NCBI GenBank assembly: GCA_021292165.1
Contig: CM037880.1
Coordinates: 26,744,232 to 26,808,231 of the forward strand
Source: Shinisaurus crocodilurus
Taxonomy: Eukaryota > Chordata > Lepidosauria > Squamata > Shinisauridae
Length of the DNA stretch: 64,000 bases
Direction of reading: 5' to 3'
A program made the position numbers and the translations under genes. The notes below the pieces were generated by a model. That model was given only the letters and a program-made list of their open reading frames with translations. It was not told the DNA's origin and made no database searches. Positions 22,690 through 33,540 of the stretch are shown piece after piece. How positions within the stretch are numbered: position 1 is the first letter of the stretch; every line of letters begins with the position of its first letter.

Positions 22690-24600
22690 AAGCAGTTAAA
22701 AGGCCTAACTGCTGGGGGGGGGGGCAGGGCTGAGGAGGGGGCCCGTGGGCCAGTTTGGGGGGCTTGTGATCTGCCAGTTCCCCACTCTTGATTTACTGGC
22801 CAGCCCTGGGCTGCCAGTCCACTACAATCCCCAAGAACTCAGAGTAACTGCAGTTACTCAGTGGTGAAGGGAATGAGCCTGTACTTTCTATGGGGCATTT
22901 CCATGCTATCCTGTATTCTTACTTCCAATGTTTCCTTTGAGAGTTGAGCCCTGGTGGAACTGAAACAGATGCCAAGCCCTGAGCCCTGGCACAAATTGAG
23001 TCTCGGTGGAGCACCTACCTCTCCAGTGTTGTGGGGATGGAAGAGACTGGAAGAGAGAGTGGGCCTGCGGTCTTAATATGTTTTTAATAATTGGTTTTGT
23101 ATATTAGCAAGATGCCCCAAGAGATCATATGTAAAACAGATTGTGCATGTCGAGTTTGCTTATTTAGCTCATCTACTTAGCTAAAGTCTCCATGAGCTTC
23201 TGGTTTTCTACTGGTTTCATCTCTTCTGTTTCATCCTACTCCAAGAGAAGTAATGTAACTCTTAAGAACAGCCACAAACCAGAATGCTGAAAGGAGAGAT
23301 TCACAGATTGTTTACGTTGAGGTGATCACACACATTTCAATAAGACCATAAAAGGGTACATTTCTGCTAATCACTCCATTAAGAAAGGAAAGGAATCCTC
23401 TTTGGCCATTTCCCCGCCCCACCTGATCCTGTGTAAAATATGCACTGAAGCAATAGTCTACCTAAGGCCAAAACAAATAAAGCCACAGAACTAGGAAGGT
23501 AGAAAACAAGAGCATGATAGTATTCGGATTTTGAAATGTGCATCATCCCCTTCCTTTTATTGGTTAAGCTCTCCCTAAATCACATTAAGTCTTGGACAGT
23601 GTGCCATGCATTCCCATCTGGAACCCATTTCTAGAAGTGTCCTGCAAAATCTCCTTCCCTGTCATTGTGAAGAAAAACAACTGCCCAGCTATTATTAATC
23701 CTCAATTTATTATCCCAAATAACTTGTCTCACTTTAGGCAGCCCCTATTCTTCTTGAAGATTGCTGAAAGCATCATCTCTTGGCCAGACAGCCTATTCTG
23801 AAAATCACATATTTTCCCCTGGTCACATGGAATCCCATCCGAAAAGGGTTCACCCCCCTCCTGTCCCACCCCTTTTAATTCACAACTGAGACCTTTAGCT
23901 GTTTGGTGTTCAGTCTTTAAACATGTTGTAGTCCAGATCAGCTGACCTGGAGCATATGTTCACCTAATCAAAAAGCAAGCAGGGAGTGTTTGTTTTTAGA
24001 GCCATAATGGCCAGGGATGCAGTTGCTAAGGTCTGGTTGGATGTTTCTGAAAGATGCTGCTTTTGGAAATAATCTTGACTATTCCTAATAAATAACTCAC
24101 AAAGTAAAAAACTGGAATTAAGTCAATTTTCAAGGAACAGAAAATGCTGTCTCTAGCTGGAAAATGTCAGCTGAAGCTTGTAAATACATCCTTTCCCAGT
24201 CTCATACTCAATCTCATGCCACATGCTCGATTTACACTTCTTTCTTGTTGTGAGGGATGTCTCACACTTGTTTACATGTGTAAACTGTCCCGCCTACCTT
24301 CATTGGGTTATCAAAATTACAGCAACACTTTTGTCTCTTTATACATAGAAAGCAAATGAGAGTTTGCCCAAATCAGGATCCACTCTACCATGAGGCACTG
24401 AAGCGTGGGGGCCCTTGGTCTGGGGCCAGTGATATAAATCTCATTGATCATTTCTCTATTCCAGAAGAGTAGCTTTTTGTGTTTGGGCTGCTGCAAACTT
24501 CAGAGTGTTGCAGCACTTCAGAGACTCTCCAGCTGGTTGTGGCATGAGCTTTCAGAGGCAACATTTGCCTGCATGAAGTGAACTATACGATATGTACATA
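22690..24600. other. Intergenic stretch, no gene seen
   Basis: No frame with splice support and no repeat family I can name with confidence. Confidence 0.4.
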
Positions 24601-24924
24601 AATGGAAAAGTGTGTGTGTGTGTGTGTGTGTGTATGTATACATACACACACATATGAAATGTATTTGGAGCTAAACATTTCAGTTTCCACCCTCAGCAGT
24701 GGCTGTGATGTTAAATGGACACCAAGAGTACCAGTTTGGAATGCTGGGAAATGAATATTCCCAAGGAGAAAAAAAACAGAGGTATGAGTGGTATAAAATT
24801 TATGAATTGTCCTCCAGATTAAGGGCATATGGACTAAGAGTTTTGAGTCTGTGGATCAGAATGTTTTCCTTTCTGTCAAGCATGTCAGTGTCTTTTGTTT
24901 GTTCAGTTTGGAAGCCATTGTAAA

Positions 24925-25190
24925 TCTGAGAGAGAGAGAAAGGAGTTAAAATGTCTTGCAACAGGCTGCTCTAAGTTTTTGCTAAGAATCACAGATTTGT
25001 GGTTACACAATCTTGTGCTTAGGTCCACTGTAGTTTTCCCTACATATTGCATACAAGTTGATACAACATCCATTAAAAAAAAAAAAAGAATTAAATAAAT
25101 CACATTAGTGGAAGTGCATGTTACCGATTGTCTAATCATGCAATAAGTTTTGTTAGTAACTGTGCTCCTAAAAGAAGTGGTTTCTTGGAG
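24925..25190 (-). mobile_element. Penelope-like element relic (GIY-YIG endonuclease end)
   Basis: The minus-strand frame reads SVTCTSTNVIYLI, then after a low-complexity break MQYVGKTTVDLSTRLCNHKS and PVARHFN. This is the GIY-YIG nuclease pattern (V-I-Y-L-I ... Y-V-G-K-T-T-x-x-L-x-x-R-L-x-x-H) that follows the reverse transcriptase in Penelope-like retroelements; compare the better copy at 34201-34788. The break coincides with a poly-A tract on the + strand (25077-25090), where the usual C-P-C residues are lost. It is non-functional. Confidence 0.65.
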
Positions 25191-25289
25191 GTAACTGCAG
25201 GTAATGCAACATGCTGATCTACCGTATATTGGTGAGATTCTCCTTGTTGCTTTGCTGTTCTGCCACTTTATACACACATACCCTCTAAA

Positions 25290-25525
25290 TACAGGTGGGA
25301 CCTGCAACAAACTGTTTTAGTGTGGAGTACTCCTGTTCAGGATTCCCGCAAGCCAGCCATGGCCTCTTCCAGAACACTCCATTCCATTTCCCCCCCTCCC
25401 ATTCCCATTTCCCTCCCCCAACAATCAGTCAGCATTCCATGCCCACTGAGCATGCTCAGACCTCACTGGTGTATTTTTCATTTGGGTCCCCCGCTCCTTA
25501 CATGTGTCCCGTTCCCCCCCCCAAT

Positions 25526-25563
<38 letters not shown>

Positions 25564-25645
25564 CGCAAACCTTGGGCTTCCTCCAAGTCTGCTGATACAT
25601 TCCTCTTGTTTGTGGATGGTGCTGTTTCGGCTACATAATAGCAAA
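25290..25645 (+). repeat. Unclassified dispersed repeat, copy 1
   Basis: Matches 62900-63213 in the same orientation: CTCCTGTTCAGGATTCC, CCTCTTCCAGAACACTCCAT, AGCATGCTCAGACCTCA, AAACCTTGGGCTTCCTCCAA, GTCTGCTGATACATTCC and GGATGGTGCTGTTTCGGCTA. A (GT)n microsatellite at 25526-25558 has grown inside this copy. I do not recognise the family and no coding is conserved between the copies. Confidence 0.65.
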
Positions 25646-26127
25646 CTCATTCTTAGTATATAGGATAGCTGTCCATACCATAGTCTCAGTTTACATTGTG
25701 CACTTAATGAAAGATTGTTGATTAACCAATTGTATCATAGAATGAACTTACAATGGTCTCTGAGGTGCATCCAGTTGTTAGGGCTTGTTGTCAGTTCTGG
25801 AAATACTATACTCCTTGAATCTATTCTAGAGGATAGACTTCAGTATTTTCCCTCTGTTGCACTACTGGGATGGAAGCTTGGTTTTGTTTTTTTGTTTTTT
25901 GGGTAGTGTTAAAATGTATATTTCCAAAAATTGGTGAAACTGCCAAAGAACATTTCTCCACAATGCTTTATATCATGGATGGGCAATCTCCGGCCCATGG
26001 GCCTAATCTGGCCCACAAATGCTTGGGCTCCCTCCACGGGCCTAAACCATCCCTCTCCCCAAGCCCCACCCCCTGGCTTGGAGACTATTGGGGGCTTTGG
26101 GAGGAGTCAGGGAGAGGATTCCCTTTT

Positions 26128-26247
26128 TTATCTCTGATCTGTGATTGGAGATAACAAGGGATTCTTCTGCACACCACTCCCCCCCCCCAATGGAAGGCAA
26201 GCGGTACACAGTGGAATCCCTTGTTATCACTGATCACAAATGATGTG
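26128..26247. repeat. Inverted repeat around a C-run
   Basis: TGATCTGTGATTGGAGATAA with CAAGGGATTC at the left is inverted as GAATCCCTTGTTATCACTGATCAC at the right. The GTTATCTCCAATCACAGATC motif also occurs at about 17325-17344, so the two belong to one repeat family. Confidence 0.5.
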
Positions 26248-26562
26248 GGGAACAGCAGCTGTGCACTCGTCCAGCGCTTGCAGGAGCTTCAGCAAGCGCC
26301 AGATGAGTGGGCCCATGTAGGGGAGGTGAAGACGAGCGAAACCAGGCTGAGCAACTTTGCCTGCCCTGCATCCTCTCCCCAGTGTGACAGGTGACACAGC
26401 TTCGATGTGCAGGGACCTCTGAAGACCTGTGCACAGTGAAGCTTTGATGCCCATTCTCCCCTCAATCATGTTCACACTGATGTCATTTGGCCCAGAAAGG
26501 GCTGACTGGGTGGGGTCATTTGTGCCCCCCCCCCATTCAGATCTCCTGCTCCTGCTATATAC

Positions 26563-26672
26563 CAAAGGTGGGGAACGTGTGGCCCTCCTGATATTGTTGG
26601 ACTACAACTCCCACCAGCCCCAGCCAGCCTGGCCAATGGTCAGGGAGGTCTGCTGTTTCCCCACCACTGCTT
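26563..26672. mobile_element. Palindromic MITE copy
   Basis: Begins AGGTGGGGAACGTGTGGCCC, has TTGGACTACAACTCCCACCA in the middle, and ends CTGTTTCCCCACCACT. Confidence 0.65.
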
Positions 26673-27269
26673 TGTATGGTGGGTAGATTCTGTACTAGGA
26701 ACCCTACACCTAACAGCTAAAGTGTTTGTGGCTGTTTAGTTTAGAAAAAGATGGCTAAGGCATGGACGTTATAAAGATGTATAAACTGAGGTTTGGTGTG
26801 GGGGAAAGTGGAGACTGGAGAGAGAGAGTTATTTCTTTCCCTTAATACTAGAATCTGGGGTTCATCCAGTGAAACTAACTGGCAGTAGATTCTGGAAGAG
26901 AAAATAGTTCTGCACACATTCATTTATGGAATTAACTGCCACAAGGAGCACTTCCAGATGGAGGGCTCCTAGCACTACCAATCAAATTACATTGTAAAAT
27001 TATTTCATCTTCTCCTCCTTAAGAGGTTAATTTTTTGGTAAGAAACAAGGTGGAAGAAGTGGTGGAAAAACACAGGAAGGTTACCAATGGAAGATGACAG
27101 TTGTCTCTCCCCTGACCCCAGTAAAATTATGTGAATGGAGCAGGGTGATTGCACGATAAAAGCCTTATCTGGAAGCACCCAAGATATAGTGATGGCTGCT
27201 GGCTTAGAGAGCTTTAAAAGGGATTAGACAAATTAATGGAGAACAAGTCTATCAGTGAGTATTAGTCAC

Positions 27270-27690
27270 ATGGTTAAATGGAACCTCTGTGTTTAGAGGC
27301 AACATGCTACTGGAGACAGACAGTCCAAGACATTTTGCTGCCTGAGGCAGAACAGCAGATGCCGCCCCACCACCACCTCAAGGTATATAGTACCCAAGGC
27401 TTATTTTGGCACCTAAAGTGTCTCTGCTTGGCAGTACAATCACAAGAATAATAAATAACTAACAATTTCCTTCCCTTTCATGACACCCAAAACCAGCTGC
27501 CTGAGGTAGCCAATTCACTCTGCCTAATGGTAGGGCCAGCCCTGCTGCTGAATACCAGTTGCTGGAGGGCAACAGCAAGGGAGAGCTATTGCCTTTATGA
27601 CCTACCTGTGGCCTTCCCAGAAGCATCTGACTGGGAAACAGGATGCTGAATTACACTGATGTTTGGTCTGATCCAGCATGGCTCTTTTTT
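27270..27690 (+). mobile_element. CR1-like LINE 3' end fragments
   Basis: Reads in the sense direction of the family seen reversed at 1866 and 35253: AATACCAGTTGCTGGAGGGC, AACAGCAAGGGAGAGCTATT, then TGGTCTGATCCAGCATGGCT and a TTTTTTGTTCTTATG end. The first part is mixed with other repeat sequence. Confidence 0.55.
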
Positions 27691-27896
27691 TGTTCTTATG
27701 GTATAGTTGGAAGACCTAGTCCTAGATCCTCCCCTACTGTTCCTTTACCCATTCTTGCTTTGATGCCCATTCTCCCCTCAAGCAGTGCTTTTTACAAACA
27801 CCGCAGGATTTACATACTGGCACAGGAAGAGGGTTGAAGTTGTGAGAGTGCATGCTGTTAATCAACATGACCTATTTATTAGGTACATAACCTATT

Positions 27897-28045
27897 CTAG
27901 GAGTGAGGAACCTGTAGTAGCCCTCCAGATGTTGCTGGACTACAACTCGCATCCTCTCTGACGATTAGCTATACTGACTAGAACAGATGGGAGTTGGAGT
28001 CCAACAACATCTGGAGGGCCACAGCTTCCCCACATCTGACTTATT
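27897..28045. mobile_element. Palindromic MITE, well-kept copy
   Basis: CCTCCAGATGTTGCTGGACT and ACAACTCGCATCC at the left are inverted as GGGAGTTGGAGTCCAACAAC and ATCTGGAGGGCC at the right. The ends read GAGTGAGGAACCTG and CAGCTTCCCCACATC. No coding. Confidence 0.7.
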
Positions 28046-28829
28046 CCCTCACTAAACTATATGTACAGTTTGCTGTGAACTTAATTTGTGCATAATACTG
28101 CTACCCCATATACCAACTTAATCAGCATGTTCTCCCATGTGCATTTGCCTTTATGTTGCAAGATGGGCTCAAAACATTTCCGTTCTGTCCAAGCTGGCTT
28201 CTATGATGACACATCAGTCTAATTCACTATATCAGTGCCATATTTCACTCACTCACTCACACACACACACACACTGGTTATGCCTCATCACTGCTTGCTG
28301 AGGGCAACTGAGAAATAGTGAATGTCTCGTTATCTAATAATCTTGGTTGAAATAGACGTTTAAAATCACATTTATATGGCAGTTACATAAAGGATAGATA
28401 TTGCCTGTTTTATTGTAATGAATATGGACTTTATAGGTACAATGTTCTAGATTTACATTGTGTCAATGCTCTTTATATTCCATAGTGGTAAGTTCACTAC
28501 AACAGCTAAACATTTGTTTTGAAACAGGTTTGTAAAAGGTTCTATGTAGAGACCTGTGAAAATTTGCCAGTGTGTCTTTTATTATTGTATTTTATTACTG
28601 CCTACAGTAATTTGCAATCCCTACTTTATGTCCATCCCTCTATTCACTGTCATATGCAAACTCAACCAATCATATTCATATCCATGTGGTACCCTCTCAC
28701 CCACACACTCCAGATACACCATTCATGTACCACTTTGTCATGCATCCATTCACATTACCTCATCTAACGGTTAACTCTAAATAGTGCTGCCTCCATCCTT
28801 CTCCTAGATGTAATGACCATGGCCACTAG

Positions 28830-29080
28830 CTTAAGTGGCTTTAGACAAATTCACTGCAGATAGATCTATCAATGGTGAGTAGCCATGGTGGCTATATGGA
28901 ACATCCAGGGCTAGAAGCAGTATGCCATGGGATACCAAGTACTGGGGAACAACAGCTGGGGAAGATTATTGTCTTCCTGCCCAGTTTGTCGGCTTGTGGA
29001 GGCATCTGTTTGGCCATTGTGGGAAGAAGGGTGCTGGACTAGATGGACCTTTGAGCTAGCAGGGCTCTTATGTTAATTCC
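28830..29080 (+). mobile_element. CR1-like LINE 3' end fragment
   Basis: Sense-orientation phrases of the same family: AATGGTGAGTAGCCATGG, ACTGGGGAACAACAGCTGGG, GGGTGCTGGACTAGATGGAC, CAGGGCTCTTATGTT. Confidence 0.6.
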
Positions 29081-29889
29081 TACCCCCAACATCCTGAGCT
29101 GGCACTATGCCTTGTGTATCATGGACAATTATTTTTTAAATCTCTGAGAAGTTGGAATGTTCACAAACCATTCCATGACATGTAATCTAGGCAGAACTAC
29201 CGTAAGTGGGTAATCAAAAATTTAGAGCTACAGAGGTTTCAAACAATGCACCCTGCATTTTTCTCCAGGTTTGGGGGGATGGGGGTGGGGGGTTGTTTTC
29301 TCTCTTGTCAAGTTTATCTGATTTGGGGCATATTGGCAAACCACTATCTTCTGGTAAATCTATGTGTTCTTTAATTTGATACCTTATTTGTTTCTGTACA
29401 ACCATAGCCTTGACCCAGCCAATTATACAAAGCTGCCTTTGATTTCAAAAACAGATAACTATTTCCATGGTGGTTTTTTGAAGGTCAACATTATATACTA
29501 TTTCTTTGCATACAGAGCTTTCAATACACACAATATAAAGACTACGGGTGGTGGTGGAGGGGGAGGTATGTCTAGCAGAAAGACATTGTGTTGGTTCTTT
29601 GGCAGACAATAATTTATTGCTGATTAACCTAATGTAGAAGTTTGGCTTCAACATGCGCTCTTGAGAATCAGTAAGAGTGTGGGGCCCTTGATGAGGTGAG
29701 GAATCAGCCTTGCTAATTGACCACAGCTGGTGCAATACATTGGCAGAAAGGAGACATAAGGTTGATGACTGCTCTTACTTAGCAAAAGCCCATGAGGGTT
29801 TCATGATAAAGAGGGAAGGAGAGGGTTCTTTTCCTAGAGAATGTGCTCTTTACAAGTCGAAAGGCCAAGATTCTTGAGAACTGCAATCC

Positions 29890-30007
29890 ATGGAGGAAAC
29901 CATAAGGGACGCATATTTTACAGTCTGAAGTTACAAGGAATAGGAGTATTCCTTGATACACTGGATTTAGGCTACTTTGATGAGTGATGCTTAATCACTT
30001 ATTTCCT
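29890..30007. repeat. Local direct duplication, left copy
   Basis: ATGGAGGAAACCATAAGGGA, TTTTACAGTCTGAAGTTACA and GATGCTTAATCACTTATTTC recur at 32007-32117 in the same orientation with few differences (by eye close to 90%; the left copy has a few extra bases). The flanks differ. Confidence 0.7.
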
Positions 30008-30195
30008 CTATGTGATGATGCCATGTCCATGAAGCATGTGGAGATGTTGATGTTTTTGCACTCTTAGAGGTAGCACCCCAACTATTTTCTGGCCACAGAG
30101 GATATATATCCACAGCTCTAGAAATGGCAATGGATGCCAAAACTGGAAATATTTAATGGCCAGTTCACACAGCCATGCCTTCATATCTCCGAGAG

Positions 30196-30349
30196 CAGGG
30201 CCGGTGCAAGGCAGTTTGGTGCCCTAGGCAAGATCAGATATTTAGCGACTCCCCTTCCCACTTGAGCCCTCCCTTTCTATTTCTGGCACCCCCTTTAGCC
30301 CTGCACCCTAGGCAGCTGCCTCGTTGGCCTAATGGTAGCACCGGCCCTG
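30196..30349. mobile_element. hAT-type MITE, short copy
   Basis: 154 bp from CAGGGCCGGTGCAAGGCAG to GGTAGCACCGGCCCTG. The flanks TCCGAGAG (30188-30195) and TCTGAGAG (30350-30357) are an 8-bp target duplication with one mismatch. Nearly colinear with 52955-53119. Confidence 0.85.
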
Positions 30350-30652
30350 TCTGAGAGAATGCAGTGATACCCATAAGCTCATGTGAATGCACTGACTGTA
30401 TAAACCAGCTTATCCTCACAGAGGGGTGGTCATATGGCTGCTACTATTTGTGTTAGCATGTCCAGCCTTTTTTGAGCTGTTGTAATTGTGGAGATGGCAG
30501 CACTTAGGTGTCCAAGCCAATGTGAAGGTGCCAGTTCATACAATCAATGCTTCCACATGACTCTGATCAGGTTGTGGGCCCACTAGCAAACAAACACCTA
30601 GTGGCCATTGTGTGTGAGCCTTGGGTGTAGGAATTTGCCCTATGACTATCTC

Positions 30653-31438
30653 AAACCTGCATAGCATTCACACATATACACACATCTGGACAAGCACTAG
30701 ACTAACTTTTGTACCTCTAGCTATTGCTGAGACAGTCCGACCTCCATTACAACAGACTATGTTGGCTAGATAGAAATAAGGTCTGTGGATTCAGACATAT
30801 TTTCCCCAAATGACTGACAGCTTTCTCATATGTTGACCTCTTGTGGTTAGACCCAGTTTAGTGGTACCATCATACCATCTTTCAGTGAGAATTCTTTGGC
30901 TAACCATTTCAGTTCACCTATGATACTACTTGTTACCTGCTCCAGACAGATACTGGTTATTGACCTCTCTTCCTTTGTGGCTCCTGATCTTTGCTCTTGA
31001 ACCCTGTAAAAGATTCAGCATAGATTCACACAATTGCATTGCATTTGATGGAATTCTAAAAAAGAACGGCACAACATTCACTTCACTTGGAAAGTGAAGA
31101 TGGGAAATTTTGTCAACATTTATGATTGCTTAGGGAAAACTCAGTCCATTATAAGGTTGAATACAATATGGAATATTATTTAAACATTCATAGTTTTTAG
31201 GAAAGCTTTGTAAGTTTTTAAAAGGATATGTCTTCAAAGGTGCATTTAATGTATTAAATTAAGATTGCAAGTAGGAACAAGCTTATTTATTCAATTATTA
31301 AATAAGTTATTTGTATGTTTTAAATATATGTATTTATGTCTTGTAATGTGTCGGATTGTCTCAGCAATAGCTAGAGGTACAAAAGTTAATCTAGTGCTTG
31401 TCCAGATGTGTGTATATGTGTGAATGCTATGCAGGTTT
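30653..31438. repeat. Pair of 89-bp inverted repeats, 98% identical
   Basis: 30653-30741 and the reverse complement of 31350-31438 differ at only two of 89 positions, both transitions (near 30702 and 30735). They enclose 608 bp of AT-rich sequence with no coding. No target duplication is visible outside the arms. Confidence 0.85.
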
Positions 31439-31702
31439 ATCTTTTATGAAATGGGTTGGATCCAGATTTAGGCATTTGCAACAGGGCTGTTAGAAGCATA
31501 TTCCATGCTCCATTTCCCCCATGGCAGCCCCTTCAGCCCCCTGAAAATGCTACACAGAGGGTCAGGGGACCTTGGTGAATGGTGTGGGCTGTGGTGCAGG
31601 GTGGTGGGGAGACGGACAGATCACTGAAAATGTGGTGGAGGTTCTTTCTGTGAACTGAGCCCTTCCATCCATGGAAGATTCTGGATTCACCACAAAGTAT
31701 AT

Positions 31703-31888
31703 ACCGTGTTTTCCCGAAAATAAGACCTACCCCGAAAATAAGACCTAGTTGTGATCATTTCCATGGCCTGGTGGTGGCAGCAAAGGGCAACTTGAAGTAT
31801 AAGACCTATCCCAAAAATAAGACCTAGTGTGTTTTTCCGAGCCAAAAAAGATATAAGACGGTGTCTTATTTTCGGGGAAACACGGGTA
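31703..31888. mobile_element. Mariner/Tc1-type MITE
   Basis: The ends are inverted, CCGTGTTTTCCCGAAAATAA at the left and TTATTTTCGGGGAAACACGG at the right, flanked by TA on both sides. Internal AAAATAAGACCTA motifs repeat four times. No coding. Confidence 0.65.
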
Positions 31889-32006
31889 TTTAAGTAGTCA
31901 ATAAAAAATAAAATTTTAAAACATAGTATTTTACAATGCAATCTTATGCATGTCTCCCCAGAAGCAAGTCCTGTTGAGTTTAATGGGATGCTCCCAACTG
32001 AGATTG

Positions 32007-32117
32007 ATGGAGGAAACCATAAGGGAATAATATTTTACAGTCTGAAGTTACAAGGAATTGGAGTATCCCTTGATACGCTGGATTTCAGATTAAGTGATGC
32101 TTAATCACTTATTTCCT
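32007..32117. repeat. Local direct duplication, right copy
   Basis: Partner of 29890-30007. It is preceded by a different sequence (CAAGTCCTGTTGAGTTTAAT), which belongs to a common dispersed repeat seen again near 47895-47985. Confidence 0.7.
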
Positions 32118-32239
32118 GAATCTATATCAGGGGTGAGCATCTTGTGGCCTTCCAGACATATAGGATTGAAGCAGCCTTAATTGCTAGAGTATTCTAAGTT
32201 TTTAGCTTTCTTCTTCTTTTAAAAAAAGCATTAAACATA

Positions 32240-32360
32240 CTGTTATTCCCATTTGACAGATGGGGAACTTAGACTGAAAGGCATGACTTATTCAAGGCTG
32301 TCCCGTGATTTCAGAGCTCTGAAGATCTGTGAAGTTTCAACCCACTGGACCACACTAGTT
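32240..32360 (-). mobile_element. MIR-like SINE relic
   Basis: CCCATTTGACAGATGGGGAA, CTTAGACTGAAAGGCATG and AAGGCTGTCCCGTGATT follow the order of the MIR core-SINE body as its reverse complement. Old and diverged. Confidence 0.5.
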
Positions 32361-33276
32361 CACCTACAACATCTGAGGTCCACGTCTCTGTACAAGCTGT
32401 TTTAAAAACAGGCTATAACTTGCGGTGTTCCACTACCTCAATGCCTCAAAGAAAAATATACAAATTAGCCTCTGGGTCCGAGTTAAGAGCCTCCAAGCAC
32501 GACTTGACTCACAAACAGATTATGAGCCAACAAGAAGTTATTTACTTAAACCCCATGCTGCTAATTGATATTCTTTACCTAGCAAGGAAAAAGAGTTGCC
32601 TTCTATTCACTTTTTAATAACATAAGTCTAGCATTCCTATGAATTCAGCCGTGTCCTATATACTGGTAAATTAAATGCCAATAACCACGTCATCTTCTGA
32701 GTGTGAATAATAAAACAGATTTCAGTCGACACTTGTGCCCTTAAAAAGGTGCCCTGGCACGTTAGAGACTGGCTGATATATTGTCATATGGTCTTTCACA
32801 AGCGCAGCTTATGTCTGCATGACACTGATAGAGAAAGGTGACCGGTTACGCTACAGTGAATAGAAAATAATGGGTGGCCTGTAACACACTGCTGGGATTA
32901 TTGTTTCTGATTCAAATGATATACCAGTATATGCATCTCTGGAAAAAGATGTTAGATGAGTTTAGAATAAAAGTGGATATGTCAGGACTACAGTGTTACC
33001 ATGGCCTACAGCAGCCTTCAGTAACAATATAAATGAAGGCAGCAGTTGGAAACAAATACAAAACCAAGGTGCAGGGTGCACCCAACCACTCAGAAAATAC
33101 AGCAAGGGAAAGTAAACAAATGCAATTGTAGTTACAAAACAGTGTAGCACATATAAACATGAATAGAATACATATAAGATATACTAGTAACCAAATATTA
33201 ATGGCATAACAGGATGGCAATACAATTGAAAAATACACCAGTAACAGATAAGAATACAAAAAGAAGAAATATTGTA

Positions 33277-33522
33277 GGAATATTTATTTATTTATTTATT
33301 TATTATATTTATACCCCACCCTTTTTCCTGCAAGGAACCCAAGGCGGCTTACATAATCCTCCTCCTCCTCCTCCATTTTATCCTCACAACAACCCTGTGA
33401 GGTAGGTTAGGCTGAGAGTCAGTGACTGGCACAAAGTCACCCAGTGAGTTTCATGGCCGAGAGGGGACTAGAACCCGGATCTCCTGAGTCCCAGTCCAAC
33501 ACTCTTAGCACTACGCCACATG
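33277..33522 (-). mobile_element. tRNA-derived SINE
   Basis: Reverse complement of the family at 19097-19345, complete from the (TTTA)n tail (33282-33305) through CCTGTGAGGTAGGTTAGGCT and CACCCAGTGAGTTTCATGGC to the B-box complement and GTCCCAGTCCAACACTC. Confidence 0.88.
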
Positions 33523-33540
33523 AAGAAAATTGTTTTGAAA

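Noticed and set aside
24610..24634. Direct-repeat arrays as CRISPR
   Set aside because: They are dinucleotide microsatellites without spacers, in a eukaryotic genome.
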